From Pedobacter sp. PF22-3 (lineage in GTDB: Bacteria > Bacteroidota > Bacteroidia > Sphingobacteriales > Sphingobacteriaceae): 64,000 nt of DNA. How positions within the stretch are numbered: position 1 is the stretch's first letter; every line of letters starts with the position of its first letter. Both the position numbers and the translations under genes were made by a program. The stretch lies in the NCBI RefSeq assembly GCF_026239555.1, contig NZ_JAPIVP010000004.1, forward strand, positions 124,001 through 188,000, written 5' to 3'. Below are positions 28,332 through 37,378 of the stretch, piece by piece. The notes beneath the pieces were generated by a model. That model saw only the letters and a program-made list of their open reading frames with translations, was not told where the DNA came from and did no database searches.

Positions 28332-28928
28332 TTATTTATTTTTAAGTTGTTGTAATATAGTTTCCATTTTTTCACGAGTGGCCGCTAACTTAGCAGCATC
28401 TTTATTAAACGACCGTGGGCGTATTATAAACCATAAAAAAGCCAGATAGATAATCGCTATGCTATATATAGCAAAAAGCCAAATAGGATACTTTGAAATA
28501 AACTCGTATAAGTACATCAGCCAGCCAACCGAGCACAGCAAAACTACTCTAACCATTGTTTTCTTATAATAATAAATCTGGTTCTGACGGGTTTGCTCAA
28601 TGAACTCAATAAATTCCAGATTACTACAGTTATCAAGGTGTTTAAACCGTTTGATGGATCTTATATTCGTGGCAGCTACCAAAAGTCCTGAGATAACCAT
28701 TAATCCACCACCAATATAAGTCGTAATCTCCTTAAAACTGACAAAAAATAGTACAGCAATTATTAAGCTTGAGAATAATAAACATGAAATAATCATTAAC
28801 CACTTATTCCTCAACTTCTGATTCCGAAAAGTGCCAATTAATTTTAGCATTTCCTTTGAAGTAGGTAATTTATCCGTTTTTGCGGTGTGCCACACAGTTT
28901 TCAAGTCATTTAAATTGTCCATATTCAT
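28332..28928 (-). CDS. membrane protein, putative anti-sigma partner
   Basis: A 198-residue protein with a short cytoplasmic N-terminus (MNMDNLNDLKTVWHTAKTDK), two helices (about 43-90), a basic cytoplasmic segment, two more helices (about 125-168) and a coiled C-terminus. It overlaps the 3' end of the sigma-factor gene by 23 bp. An N-terminus with a conserved Trp before membrane helices is often seen in genes after ECF sigma factors of Bacteroidota, so an anti-sigma role is likely but not proven. Confidence 0.65.
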   Translation of the reverse strand: MNMDNLNDLKTVWHTAKTDKLPTSKEMLKLIGTFRNQKLRNKWLMIISCLLFSSLIIAVLFFVSFKEITTYIGGGLMVISGLLVAATNIRSIKRFKHLDNCSNLEFIEFIEQTRQNQIYYYKKTMVRVVLLCSVGWLMYLYEFISKYPIWLFAIYSIAIIYLAFLWFIIRPRSFNKDAAKLAATREKMETILQQLKNK

Positions 28929-29379
28929 GAAATTTTTGAGTTAATTTTTCTTTTATCCTATGAATTTTTACCCTTACATTTCCGTGGCTCAGGCCTACAA
29001 CGGCAGCAATTCCTGTCTGTGGCAAACCCTCCAATTCCAGAGAGATGATAATACGGTCTGTTTCTTCCAGTTCCGAAATACACCTGTATAACAGTTTAAG
29101 TTTTTCCTCTGGCGACTCATCCAATGTTTCTGCTAAGTTATAAGGCAGTTCAGCGGTAGGCATCCGCTTCGAAACTTCCATGGCACGAAGGCAATTATTG
29201 GTAGCGATTCTGAATATCCAGGTACTGATCTCTGAATCGTAACGGAAGCTAGGTAGATTTTTCCACACGGAAATAAAAGTCTCCTGTACCAAATCTTTAG
29301 CCTGATCAGCATCATTTGTATACCCAAGACACACCCGGAATATTTGCGAAGCGTAGCGACTATATATTTCCTCAAACAT
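28906..29379 (-). CDS. RNA polymerase sigma factor, ECF-like
   Basis: About 157 residues from the ATG at 29379 (MFEEIYSRYASQIFRVC); a TTG at 29403 would add eight residues. Region 2: AKDLVQETFISVWKNLPSFR and ISTWIFRIATNNCLRAM. Region 4: QTGIAAVVGLSHGNVRVKIHRIKEKL. The downstream membrane-protein gene overlaps its end, so the two are translationally coupled. Unlike the 18-kb sigma gene it has no FecR or SusC partner. Confidence 0.9.
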   Translation of the reverse strand: MFEEIYSRYASQIFRVCLGYTNDADQAKDLVQETFISVWKNLPSFRYDSEISTWIFRIATNNCLRAMEVSKRMPTAELPYNLAETLDESPEEKLKLLYRCISELEETDRIIISLELEGLPQTGIAAVVGLSHGNVRVKIHRIKEKLTQKFHEYGQFK

Positions 29380-29403
29380 TGTTATACTAACTGACTGATA
29401 CAA

Positions 29404-29544
29404 TTGCCTTGTTTTTATGCCGGGTTAGATACGACACAATATGGAATGTTACAATCAATTTAATAAGTGTAAATGAATCGTCTCAATAGTTATCAAAAGG
29501 AACTCAATAAAGGAATTGCGCTATCAAAATATAACCCAAAAAAT
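29404..29544. other. upstream region of the sigma factor
   Basis: AT-rich, no gene. The left edge of the decayed mobile segment (29545-30600) begins to its right. Confidence 0.35.
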
Positions 29545-29766
29545 TTATAACGCGCGGAAAAAATTGAATTTGAGGAGTACTCCTGTTTTTTCCCAATTTC
29601 TAATACGATCTTCACTAACTCCACAAATCCCTGCCACGTCTATTTGACATAACTTTAGTTGCAATCTTTTCTTTCTTATATGATCACCTATAGATACGGG
29701 GTCCTCAGCATAGGAAATAGGCATTGGTTTTCCTGTTTGGCTTTCAAAACGCAAATAAGGCAACAC
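29545..29766 (-). pseudogene. truncated XRE-family HTH protein
   Basis: A 73-codon frame containing an XRE-type helix-turn-helix (SIGDHIRKKRLQLKLCQIDV, then AGICGVSEDRIRNWE). Bacteroidota relatives continue after NWE with about 20 more residues of a phase-defining C-terminus; here the homology ends in an unrelated KTGVLLKFNFFRAL. It is probably a remnant of a mobile-element regulator. Confidence 0.6.
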
Positions 29767-29932
29767 AGGAATGTCTATAAACTAAATCAGTAAGCATAAA
29801 GAACGAAGGCAAATTATATCTAGATTGAAAAGGTCGCCGATTTTTGAAGAATTAAGGCGATGCATATTTTCTAAACTAGCTATTTTAATTAGATGGAACC
29901 AGATTTCATTTTATCGTTAATTGTCGTGCTAA

Positions 29933-30600
29933 CCAGCGGAGGATTTTCCATTGAGGGGTATCCTTAAATGTTGGTGTGGAAAGGGAATAACAGCTGGATA
30001 TACTAAGGGCCGTAAAAGCTATTACTTATATTATCGCTGTACGGAGCACACGAGAATTATAACCTAGCCGGAAACAAGTTGCATGATGCTATTGAAGCTG
30101 TGCTAAAAGGCCTAAGCTTCTCTACCCATCAAGTCCAGTTTGTAAAGGAAACAGCGAAGGCATTATTGATAGAGCCTCAGAAACTAAAGAAAGAACAACA
30201 TCAAAATAAAGTCAGAAAGCTTCACGAGCTAAATGAAAAGATTTTCAAGCTCGAAGAACGATTGATGAATAATGAGATAGAGAGCTCGACCTATCAAACC
30301 TGGTTTCAAAAATACAAAGAGAAAAAGGCAACTCTTGAATATTCATTAAGCGGAAACCAACCATCTAAGATCCGAAACGAGGACGAGCTTATTGAACGAA
30401 TTTTACCAAACTTAACTAACCTGTATGAGATTTATCAAAAAGGTAACATCACACAGAAGCATACGCTAATGAGAGGGGTGTTCAAAGATAATCTGGTATG
30501 GGGTGACGATATGTTTAGAACTGCTTTTATTGACCTAACCTTCAACGATAACATATTGATATTCAAGCAAAAAGGGTTGCTTTTTAACGAGCAACCCTTT
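29933..30600 (+). pseudogene. remnant of a large serine recombinase (C-terminal part)
   Basis: From 29939 the frame reads EDFPLRGILKCWCGKGITAG then YYLYYRCTEH, the zinc-ribbon of large serine recombinases. A stop follows at 30064, and one base shift restores the frame as LAGNKLHDAIEAVLKGLS, then a coiled coil (KLHELNEKIFKLEERLMNNEIES) and a C-terminal strand (FKQKGLLFNEQP). The N-terminal catalytic domain is absent upstream (stop at 29930). The gene is dead. The frame continues by chance through the tRNA-Leu to 30735; that tail is not protein. Confidence 0.8.
30571..30600 (-). terminator. intrinsic terminator of tRNA-Leu
   Basis: An 11-bp stem (AAAGGGTTGCT with AGCAACCCTTT) and on the minus strand a following TTTTTGC. 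It lies 27 bp beyond the tRNA 3' end and overlaps the recombinase remnant. Confidence 0.75.
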
Positions 30601-30626
30601 AAGGTTTCGGGCTTGAGCCCGGTTAG

Positions 30627-30706
30627 TACCCAGCGCCGGAGTCGAACCGGCACGGTTTCCCACAGGTGTTTGAGACCAGCGCGTCTACCAATTCCGCCAG
30701 CTGGGC
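30627..30706 (-). tRNA. tRNA-Leu (anticodon CAA)
   Basis: The minus strand reads as a full cloverleaf: acceptor GCCCAGC/GCTGGGT with discriminator A, D-arm GCGGAATTGGTAGACGC, anticodon loop CTCAAAC (CAA), an 11-nt variable arm, and T-arm GCCGG-TTCGACT-CCGGC. One T-T mismatch is in the anticodon stem. CCA is not encoded. A serine-recombinase remnant abuts the 3' side. Confidence 0.9.
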
Positions 30707-30794
30707 ATTCGTATTGGACGGGGTTGCAAATGTAGATAACGAAAGCCTAAATCACAAAATTATTTTCAATTAATTTTAACTTACTGAGAAACAA

Positions 30795-31088
30795 TTATTT
30801 TGGCCTTTCGTCTTTTAATTTCCGATCAACCACAAAGGGCATAAATGGTAAAAGTGATGCTAAAAAGATGAGAACTGCTTTACCAAACTTCCATTTTTGC
30901 TCTTGCCAGGCCAAAATTAGGCAGGCAATATAGGCGATAAATAAAATACCGTGCAGCCAACCAGTGTATTTAACTGCCTCTTTATAATGAAGAAGATATT
31001 TAATCGGCATGGCTACAAATAATAAAAGCAGATAGGATATTCCTTCTGCAACGGCTACTTTACGAAAAATAGAAAGGGAGCTATTCAT
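30795..31088 (-). CDS. DUF3817 family membrane protein
   Basis: A 97-residue integral membrane protein with three helices. The motif FRKVAVAEGISYLLLLFVAMPIKY and the histidine-bearing YTGWLHGILFIAYI are the DUF3817 signature (the family also forms the N-terminal domain of some transporters). Function unknown. Single gene. Confidence 0.88.
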   Translation of the reverse strand: MNSSLSIFRKVAVAEGISYLLLLFVAMPIKYLLHYKEAVKYTGWLHGILFIAYIACLILAWQEQKWKFGKAVLIFLASLLPFMPFVVDRKLKDERPK

Positions 31089-31356
31089 TGATCTGATTGT
31101 TTTCTCCTAAAGTAAAACAAAGCTTCTGCCTGACAAAAACTAAAAAATGATTTTACAATGGAGTGTGTTATGAGGTAGAGTGTTTAGGGTTTAAACAATA
31201 GCAATTCGAAATCTGTTAAGTATCTTTTCTGCATCAACCACAGCGCTTTCAGGAGTAAAGGCACAATGAACACAGCGCTGCTCATTCAGCTATGGCAACA
31301 TATCTTCGGACTTCAGCCCTCCCACCCCTAACTTCTCCCCTTTTATGCAATTATAA
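31089..31356. other. intergenic region with a partial dispersed-repeat copy
   Basis: No gene. Around 31132-31172 the sequence ACAAAAACTAAAAA ... ACAATGGAGTGTGTTATGA resembles the repeats at 26123 and 27786. Confidence 0.4.
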
Positions 31357-31890
31357 TTAAGCCAATTTCTCCCTGATCCTGTCAATATATTTTTGCCTGT
31401 AAAAATTATCTTTTATCAATGGTAATAAAGCATCCGATTCTTTTGGATTACGATCAAACTGCATCGTCAGCTCATTTAGTTCATTACCCAAATCCTTTTC
31501 TATCGCTTCAACATCGAGTCTTACTTGCGTGCTCTTTTCCACATCAGGATCAAATTCCAAGTCCATTAAGGCCTCATTGATATCCATCATGTCCATCAAA
31601 AAAGATTGTGGCAATTGATAAGCTTCATCAGTTTCTACAATCCCTTTTAATTTCAATACATATTTTAAACGTTTTTTAGCATTGCTCAACGTTTGGTAAG
31701 CCTTATTGTTCAATGTAGATAGATCCAATACTTCCTGCTGTTTATCTGCGCTTTCATTGGCATAAAAATCGGGGTGAAACTGTTTGCTTAAAGTGTAAAA
31801 CTTTGCTTTTACCGCATTTTGATCTGGATAAAATTGAACCGGTAATTCATAAAAATCGAAATAATTAATATCTGATGCTGCTACACTCAT
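31357..31890 (-). CDS. hscB: Fe-S cluster co-chaperone HscB
   Basis: A 177-residue protein with an N-terminal J-domain (about 8-75) carrying HPD in FHPDFYAN (His38-Asp40) and a C-terminal three-helix HSCB domain (about 85-177) for the scaffold protein IscU. HscB hands IscU to HscA in Fe-S biogenesis. The usual J-domain follow-up HPDK/R is HPDF here, normal for HscB. It is encoded upstream of nothing obvious on this strand and downstream of rseP-like; no isc genes are in the window. Confidence 0.88.
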   Translation of the reverse strand: MSVAASDINYFDFYELPVQFYPDQNAVKAKFYTLSKQFHPDFYANESADKQQEVLDLSTLNNKAYQTLSNAKKRLKYVLKLKGIVETDEAYQLPQSFLMDMMDINEALMDLEFDPDVEKSTQVRLDVEAIEKDLGNELNELTMQFDRNPKESDALLPLIKDNFYRQKYIDRIREKLA

Positions 31891-31973
31891 GATGTATAAT
31901 AAATTAAAATGCCGCAGATGTACAGATCAACTGGTTGAACCTGCGCATCTGCGGCAATAATATAAATTTGGTT

Positions 31974-33362
31974 TTACTTACCGAAAGATTTTAAAATATC
32001 ATTACCAAAAGCAAACACCATTAAACAGATCAGGATAACAAAACCTACAATCTGCGCCCTTTCCAGTACTTTCTCGCTTACAGGTTTGCGTTGTACCATC
32101 TCAATTAAAAGAAATACAACATGGCCACCATCTAAGCCTGGTATAGGCAATAAATTCATAAATGCCAAAGCCATGGAGATCAATCCCGTCAATGTCCAGA
32201 ATTTAACCCAATCGAAAGTGCTTCCATATACTTTTGCGATACCAATCGGACTACTGATGTTACGTGCACTCAATTTACCGGTAATCATTTTCCCAATACC
32301 TTTTGCATTATCTACAAAGGTACTCCAGGCCATGTTAGCGCCTACCGGAAGTGATTCTATAAAGCCAAAATCTACATGTGCAGTTTCAGGCATTTTCAGG
32401 TTAGGAATAATTCCGATCGTACCATCTTTACTTACTTTAAGATCGAATGTAACCTCTTTTCCTTTGCGTAATGCTTTAACGGTAATGGGTTTTAACTTAT
32501 TTGTAGAAACCTCTTCTTTAAACTGATCGAAAAAAGTGATCGGTTTTCCATTAACCGATAAAATACTATCACCTGGTTTAATACCTGCCGAATATGCCGG
32601 ATATACTGGTTTCTCAAACTTTCTGCCGAATAGATTATCAAAAAATGATGGTTTATCAGCTTTTTCATCGGGTGCACTTACCTTTTCCACACGCTCCATG
32701 ATGTATCGTGGAGAGATGAAATTTTCTTTGTCGTTTTTCGATATTTTATTTAGAATGGTATCAGGAACAGAAATATAAAGGGTTTTATTTTCTCTTAAAA
32801 TAGTTAATTGTGCACCATCAAACAATACTTTGCTGGATATAGCATCTTCAAAACGGATCAACTTATTACCATTGATGGCCAAAATCTTATCTCCGTTTTT
32901 CAAACCGATTTCCTTCCCAATTGTACCTACAGAAATACCATCATTTAATTTACTGTTCACGGTATAATTTTGCCCGATGTTGAAAGTTAACATCCAGAAG
33001 ATGAAAATACCTACAATTACGTTTACGATAATCCCGCCAAGCATTACGATTAAACGTTGCCAGGCTGGTTTAGAACGGAATTCCCAAGGTTGTGCAGGTT
33101 GCGCCATTTGCTCGGTATCCATACTCTCATCAATCATCCCTGCAATTTTCACATAACCGCCAAGTGGCAACCATCCAACCCCATATTCAACATCACCTTT
33201 TTTAAAACTGAAAAGTTTAAACCCCCATGCATCAAAAAATAAATAAAACTTTTCTACTTTAATACCAAATGCTCTGGCTGCCAAGAAATGTCCTAATTCG
33301 TGTAATATTACCAATAACGACAATCCGAGCAGCAGTTGCCCCGCCATAATCAATCCGTTCAT
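31974..33362 (-). CDS. rseP: RIP metalloprotease RseP (site-2 protease)
   Basis: A 462-residue intramembrane zinc protease. The HELGH motif is at 21-25 in the first helix, two PDZ domains occupy the middle (about 130-210 and 240-330), and the second zinc-ligand motif NLLPIPGLDGGH is in the C-terminal membrane part. It cleaves membrane-bound anti-sigma factors and remnant signal peptides. It is preceded by dxr on the same strand (29 bp), a classic order. FecR-type anti-sigma factors such as the one at 16726 are possible substrates. Confidence 0.93.
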   Translation of the reverse strand: MNGLIMAGQLLLGLSLLVILHELGHFLAARAFGIKVEKFYLFFDAWGFKLFSFKKGDVEYGVGWLPLGGYVKIAGMIDESMDTEQMAQPAQPWEFRSKPAWQRLIVMLGGIIVNVIVGIFIFWMLTFNIGQNYTVNSKLNDGISVGTIGKEIGLKNGDKILAINGNKLIRFEDAISSKVLFDGAQLTILRENKTLYISVPDTILNKISKNDKENFISPRYIMERVEKVSAPDEKADKPSFFDNLFGRKFEKPVYPAYSAGIKPGDSILSVNGKPITFFDQFKEEVSTNKLKPITVKALRKGKEVTFDLKVSKDGTIGIIPNLKMPETAHVDFGFIESLPVGANMAWSTFVDNAKGIGKMITGKLSARNISSPIGIAKVYGSTFDWVKFWTLTGLISMALAFMNLLPIPGLDGGHVVFLLIEMVQRKPVSEKVLERAQIVGFVILICLMVFAFGNDILKSFGK

Positions 33363-33391
33363 ATTCGCTTATAAAATTTTTATGTTAGATG

Positions 33392-34552
33392 TTATACTTT
33401 ACTTTTTGTTACTAATCTGCCGGCTAAGATACGGCTATGTTTGTCAGTTTCTAAAAAATCGTTCAATTGTGGGTTTTCAATAAAACCGATTTCTTCCATA
33501 CACTGTTCAATCACCTCGCTCATTTGCAGGAAACCAATTTTATCTTCCAAAAATGCTGCAACCACAATTTCGTTCGCCGCATTTAAAATACAGGGCATAT
33601 TACCACCCTTTCTCAAAGAAGTGAATGCCAGGTCCAGATTCCTGAATGTTCCCAGATCTGCCTTTTCAAAGCTGAAATTCGGATAATCTAAGAAGTTAAA
33701 ACGCTTAAAATTGTTTTTTAGCCTATCGGGATAATTTAATGCATACTGAATGGGCAATTTCATGTCGGGAACACCCATCTGTGCTTTCATAGAACCATCG
33801 GTAAACTGAACGATAGAATGAATGATCGATTGAGGGTGAACAATTACATCAATCTGATCTACATCGAGGTTAAACAGCCATTTTGCCTCGATTACCTCCA
33901 AACCTTTATTCATTAACGATGCAGAATCGATCGTAATTTTTGCGCCCATTACCCAGTTGGGATGTTTTAAGGCCTGCTCTTTTTTTACCGTTGATAAGAA
34001 ATCTTTTGTTTTGCCTAAAAATGGTCCGCCGGAAGCAGTTAAATAAATTTTCTCAATCTCATTTTGCTCCTCGCCAACCAAACATTGGAATATGGCCGAA
34101 TGCTCCGAATCAACCGGTAAAATTTTAACATGGTGTTCATTTGCCAGTTGCGTAATCAGCTCACCGGCAACCACCAAAGTTTCTTTGTTTGCTAATGCAA
34201 TGTTTTTCCCTGCTTTTATTGCCGCAATGGTCGGTTTTAGTCCAACCGACCCCATTAATGCAGTAAGTACAACATCGCTATCCGTGTATGCTGCCACTTC
34301 TGACAATGCAGCTTCACCAGCTAAAACTTTTATATCAAGGCCAAACAATGCCTCTTTAACTTCATTATATTTGCTTTCATCACAAATCACAACAATTGCA
34401 GGCTTAAATTCCCTCGCTTGTTGAATGAGTAATACAGAATTCTTCAGTGCGGATAACACAGCTACTTTAAAAACCCCAGGATGGTCCCTGACAACTTCTA
34501 GTGCTTGTGTACCTATGCTCCCTGTTGAACCTAATATGGTTATTCTTTTCAA
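33392..34552 (-). CDS. dxr: 1-deoxy-D-xylulose 5-phosphate reductoisomerase
   Basis: A 386-residue enzyme of the MEP isoprenoid pathway. NADPH motif GSTGSIG (8-14); metal and substrate motif LPVDSEHSAIFQCL (Asp and two Glu ligands); SGGPF; the flexible-loop and helix region HPNWVMGAKITIDSASLMNKGLE is intact. It converts DXP to MEP. It is located upstream of rseP in one unit. The 450 bp upstream hold only repeats. Confidence 0.95.
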   Translation of the reverse strand: MKRITILGSTGSIGTQALEVVRDHPGVFKVAVLSALKNSVLLIQQAREFKPAIVVICDESKYNEVKEALFGLDIKVLAGEAALSEVAAYTDSDVVLTALMGSVGLKPTIAAIKAGKNIALANKETLVVAGELITQLANEHHVKILPVDSEHSAIFQCLVGEEQNEIEKIYLTASGGPFLGKTKDFLSTVKKEQALKHPNWVMGAKITIDSASLMNKGLEVIEAKWLFNLDVDQIDVIVHPQSIIHSIVQFTDGSMKAQMGVPDMKLPIQYALNYPDRLKNNFKRFNFLDYPNFSFEKADLGTFRNLDLAFTSLRKGGNMPCILNAANEIVVAAFLEDKIGFLQMSEVIEQCMEEIGFIENPQLNDFLETDKHSRILAGRLVTKSKV

Positions 34553-35000
34553 ATCGTTTTTATATCGTTACAGTCGCCATGATTCGTTTCTTCACGAACC
34601 ATTCCAGTTTCGTTTCGTGAAGAGACGAACCGAGGCAATTCAATTTTTCCGTCGCCATGGTTCGTGTCCTCACGAACCATTCTCGCATTTAGTTTCATTA
34701 AAACATGAACTGAAGCGCTAATTATTCTTTAATATAGTTTGCTCAAATCAATTAAGCTTTATTTATTCATACCATCACACGACCATTTTTGTCATTCTGA
34801 AAAGCATCTGTTGAGCAATCGTCATCTCGACTGGAGCGCAGCGGAATAGAGAGATCTATCTAGACAGATTTCTCGACTGCGTTACACTTCGCTCGAAATG
34901 ACGACTCGTCGTCAAAAAATATATAACACAAACGCAGTGGTTCGTGTCTCCAAGAACTACTTCTTCTCGTTTCGTGAGGACACGAACCGGGGGAAATTAA
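34553..35000. repeat. cluster of palindromic intergenic repeats
   Basis: Two repeat families lie here. TTCGTG-type palindromes (GGTTCGTGTCCTCACGAACC and variants) occur at about 34578-34632, 34652-34672 and 34937-34988. One GTCAT-type element runs from about 34792 to 34905 (GTCATCTCGACTGGAGCG ... TCGAAATGACGA), with the internal TAGAGAGATCT/AGATTTCTCGA pairing. No gene is present. Confidence 0.75.
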
Positions 35001-36551
35001 TTAACCAATATATTTCTCCAACCCATCGGCCAGTTTCCTATCATTGCTCAATCTTGGTACTTTATTCTGTCCGCCTAACTTTCCTTCACTTTTCATATAA
35101 TTTACAAAGGCATCTTTTTGCAAAGTACGTATAATCAACGGCTGCAAGATATTTCCTTCAATCAGGTCAAAGTAATAAATATTTTTTTTTTGCAAAGCCT
35201 CATCCACCTTTTTACTAAAAGCAGCCAGATTTTTCGGAGGAGATGAAAACTCCACAAACCATTCGTGATAAGGCAGTTGACCTTCTTCGGGATTAACCTG
35301 TGGCGCCACTGTAAATTCTGTAATTTCTACCTGTTCTTCATTTGCCACACTCAAAATAGCCTGTTCTACTTCTTCCCCTATTACATGTTCGCCAAAAGCA
35401 GAAATAAAATGTTTTATGCGCCCTGTTACCACAATTTTGTAGGGATTTTTTGAAACAAACTTAATGGTATCGCCAATGCTGTAACCCCATAAACCCGCAT
35501 TCGTGTTTAAAATCAAGGCATAATTGGTATCCAGCTCAACCTCGCTAAGTGATAATCTTGTTGGATTATCATTGTAATATTCATCCGCAGGAACAAATTC
35601 GTAAAAAATTCCCGCATCAACCAATAACAATAAACCTTTATCTTTTTGCGAATCCTGATAAGCAATAAATCCTTCCGAAGCAGGATAGGTTTCAATAGCA
35701 TCAACTTTTCTCCCAATACTTTGTTCAATTTTTGCCCGATAAGGTTCAAAATTTACACCACCGTAAATAAAAAGACTAAAATTCCTGAATATTTCGGCAA
35801 TCTTCTTTCCTCCTGATTTTTCTGAAAGTTTATCGAAATACATCTGTACCCAGGGTGGAATACCAGAAATCAACGTCATGTTTTCATTAATGGTTTCCGC
35901 TACAATGGCATCTACTTTTTGTTCCCAATCTTCTATGGTATTGGTTTCGTAAGAAGGCAGTCGGTTCTTTTGAAGATAAGCAGGCACATGGTGAGCCACA
36001 ATACCCGATAAACGCCCTACATTGATTCCATTTTTAACGCTTAAAACCGGACTTCCCTGCAAAAAGATCATCTTTCCGTTTACAAACCCTGCCTTTCCGG
36101 TTTCATTGATATAAGTTAAAATGGCATTCCGTGCAGCTTTGATGTGCTCGGGCATTGATTCTTTAGAAAGGGGAATGTATTTTACACCCGATGTGGTACC
36201 CGATGTTTTGGCAAAATAAAGCGGTTTTCCTTTCCAAAGTACATCAGCTTCACCGGCTACAACCCGGTCTACATAGGGCTTTAAACCTTCATAATCCCGA
36301 ACAGGAATATGCTTTTTAAAATCATTATAGTTTTTGATCTCGGAGAAATGATGGTCTTTCCCGAACACCGTATGTCTGGCTTCGTCAATAAGATTTTTCA
36401 GAATCTTATTTTGGGCATCAACGGCATTATTTTTCCATTTGTTGATCTGCCAAACTGCAAATGCTGCAAAGGGTTTACTTAATGCTGCCTTAAGCCCCCA
36501 CCCCCCTGAAGAGAACTTTTCCTTTCTACCATTCTTTTCTTTTTCCATCAA
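35001..36551 (-). CDS. GH3 auxin-responsive promoter family protein
   Basis: A 516-residue acyl-acid adenylate-forming enzyme of the GH3 fold. Motifs: YFAKTSGTTSGVKYIPLS (ATP-binding P-loop-like motif), FIYGGVNFEPYR, YPASEGFIAYQ, and GRIKHFISAFGEHVIGEEVE near the C-terminal lid. Plant GH3 proteins conjugate amino acids to acyl acids; the bacterial homologues of Bacteroidota are uncharacterised. It lies in a run of membrane and glycosyltransferase genes, so modification of an envelope lipid or pigment is possible. Confidence 0.88.
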   Translation of the reverse strand: MMEKEKNGRKEKFSSGGWGLKAALSKPFAAFAVWQINKWKNNAVDAQNKILKNLIDEARHTVFGKDHHFSEIKNYNDFKKHIPVRDYEGLKPYVDRVVAGEADVLWKGKPLYFAKTSGTTSGVKYIPLSKESMPEHIKAARNAILTYINETGKAGFVNGKMIFLQGSPVLSVKNGINVGRLSGIVAHHVPAYLQKNRLPSYETNTIEDWEQKVDAIVAETINENMTLISGIPPWVQMYFDKLSEKSGGKKIAEIFRNFSLFIYGGVNFEPYRAKIEQSIGRKVDAIETYPASEGFIAYQDSQKDKGLLLLVDAGIFYEFVPADEYYNDNPTRLSLSEVELDTNYALILNTNAGLWGYSIGDTIKFVSKNPYKIVVTGRIKHFISAFGEHVIGEEVEQAILSVANEEQVEITEFTVAPQVNPEEGQLPYHEWFVEFSSPPKNLAAFSKKVDEALQKKNIYYFDLIEGNILQPLIIRTLQKDAFVNYMKSEGKLGGQNKVPRLSNDRKLADGLEKYIG

Positions 36552-36589
36552 TTTAATTTGATTTTTAACTCCCCTTCAGGGGCTGGGGG

Positions 36590-37378
36590 TTAAACGATAT
36601 TATGTAAAATATCCGGATGTTCATCTCCTTTATATTCACCCGAGATTTTGCGGTATGCAACGGTTAAGGCTACACTGGAAAGCGGAACAATGATAAAAGA
36701 ACTTAAAATATTTACAATGAATGCGATTAACGGCCATTGCAGGTAGTTTAACAACAGATAAATTAAATACCCTCCACCTAAAACAACCAATAACAATAAA
36801 ATTTTGGTAAAATTTCCTTTGGTAGTAGCCAAACTCAATTTGATCGAATCGAACGGTGTTGCACCTTTATCAATAATAAAAAATGGAAAAAATGAAATTC
36901 TTAACCAGGTGATAAAAATGGCAATAATACCCACAGAAATGGCAACATTTTTAACAATCGATAAATTAATTCCGGTATAAATAAAAGGAAAAGCGACCAA
37001 AATTACGACCAGATAAACGCCCAGAATACATCCTACAAAATAAAGGGTAGCTACCAGGAACCTGATAATCTGTTGTCTGGTTGGAAGGGTATCTACAATT
37101 TTAACATCGCTCTCTTCATCATCCATTAAATGAAAAATATATTTAAAAAGCGAAAGATTGATGGTAAAATAGAGTAAAACGAAAATAATCACCATGATAA
37201 TACTTAAAGCTTTGCTTACGTCTTTAATAAAAAAGGCCATTAAACTCGATGCACTAGCGGTTATAAACATTAAAAAACATAATGTAGCAATCGAGAAATA
37301 ATGTTTCTTGGTAATGCCCCATGCTTTTTGCATGACATCGTTAACGGCGAAAGTACTTTCTTTTAGATAATTGATCAT
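36590..37378 (-). CDS. integral membrane protein
   Basis: A 262-residue protein with six predicted helices (about 30-55, 58-78, 108-135, 145-165, 188-210, 215-240) and short loops. It overlaps the preceding glycosyltransferase gene by 4 bp (ATGA), hence translational coupling. No catalytic motif is recognised. A role with the glycosyltransferase in envelope polymer synthesis is inferred. Confidence 0.7.
   Translation of the reverse strand: MINYLKESTFAVNDVMQKAWGITKKHYFSIATLCFLMFITASASSLMAFFIKDVSKALSIIMVIIFVLLYFTINLSLFKYIFHLMDDEESDVKIVDTLPTRQQIIRFLVATLYFVGCILGVYLVVILVAFPFIYTGINLSIVKNVAISVGIIAIFITWLRISFFPFFIIDKGATPFDSIKLSLATTKGNFTKILLLLVVLGGGYLIYLLLNYLQWPLIAFIVNILSSFIIVPLSSVALTVAYRKISGEYKGDEHPDILHNIV

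Noticed and set aside
30601..30735. C-terminal extension of the plus-strand recombinase frame
   Set aside because: It runs through a well-formed tRNA-Leu on the other strand; no protein homology remains after about 30600.
34553..35000. possible CRISPR array from the repeated palindromes
   Set aside because: Repeat units differ in length and spacing, are self-complementary, and no cas genes are present.
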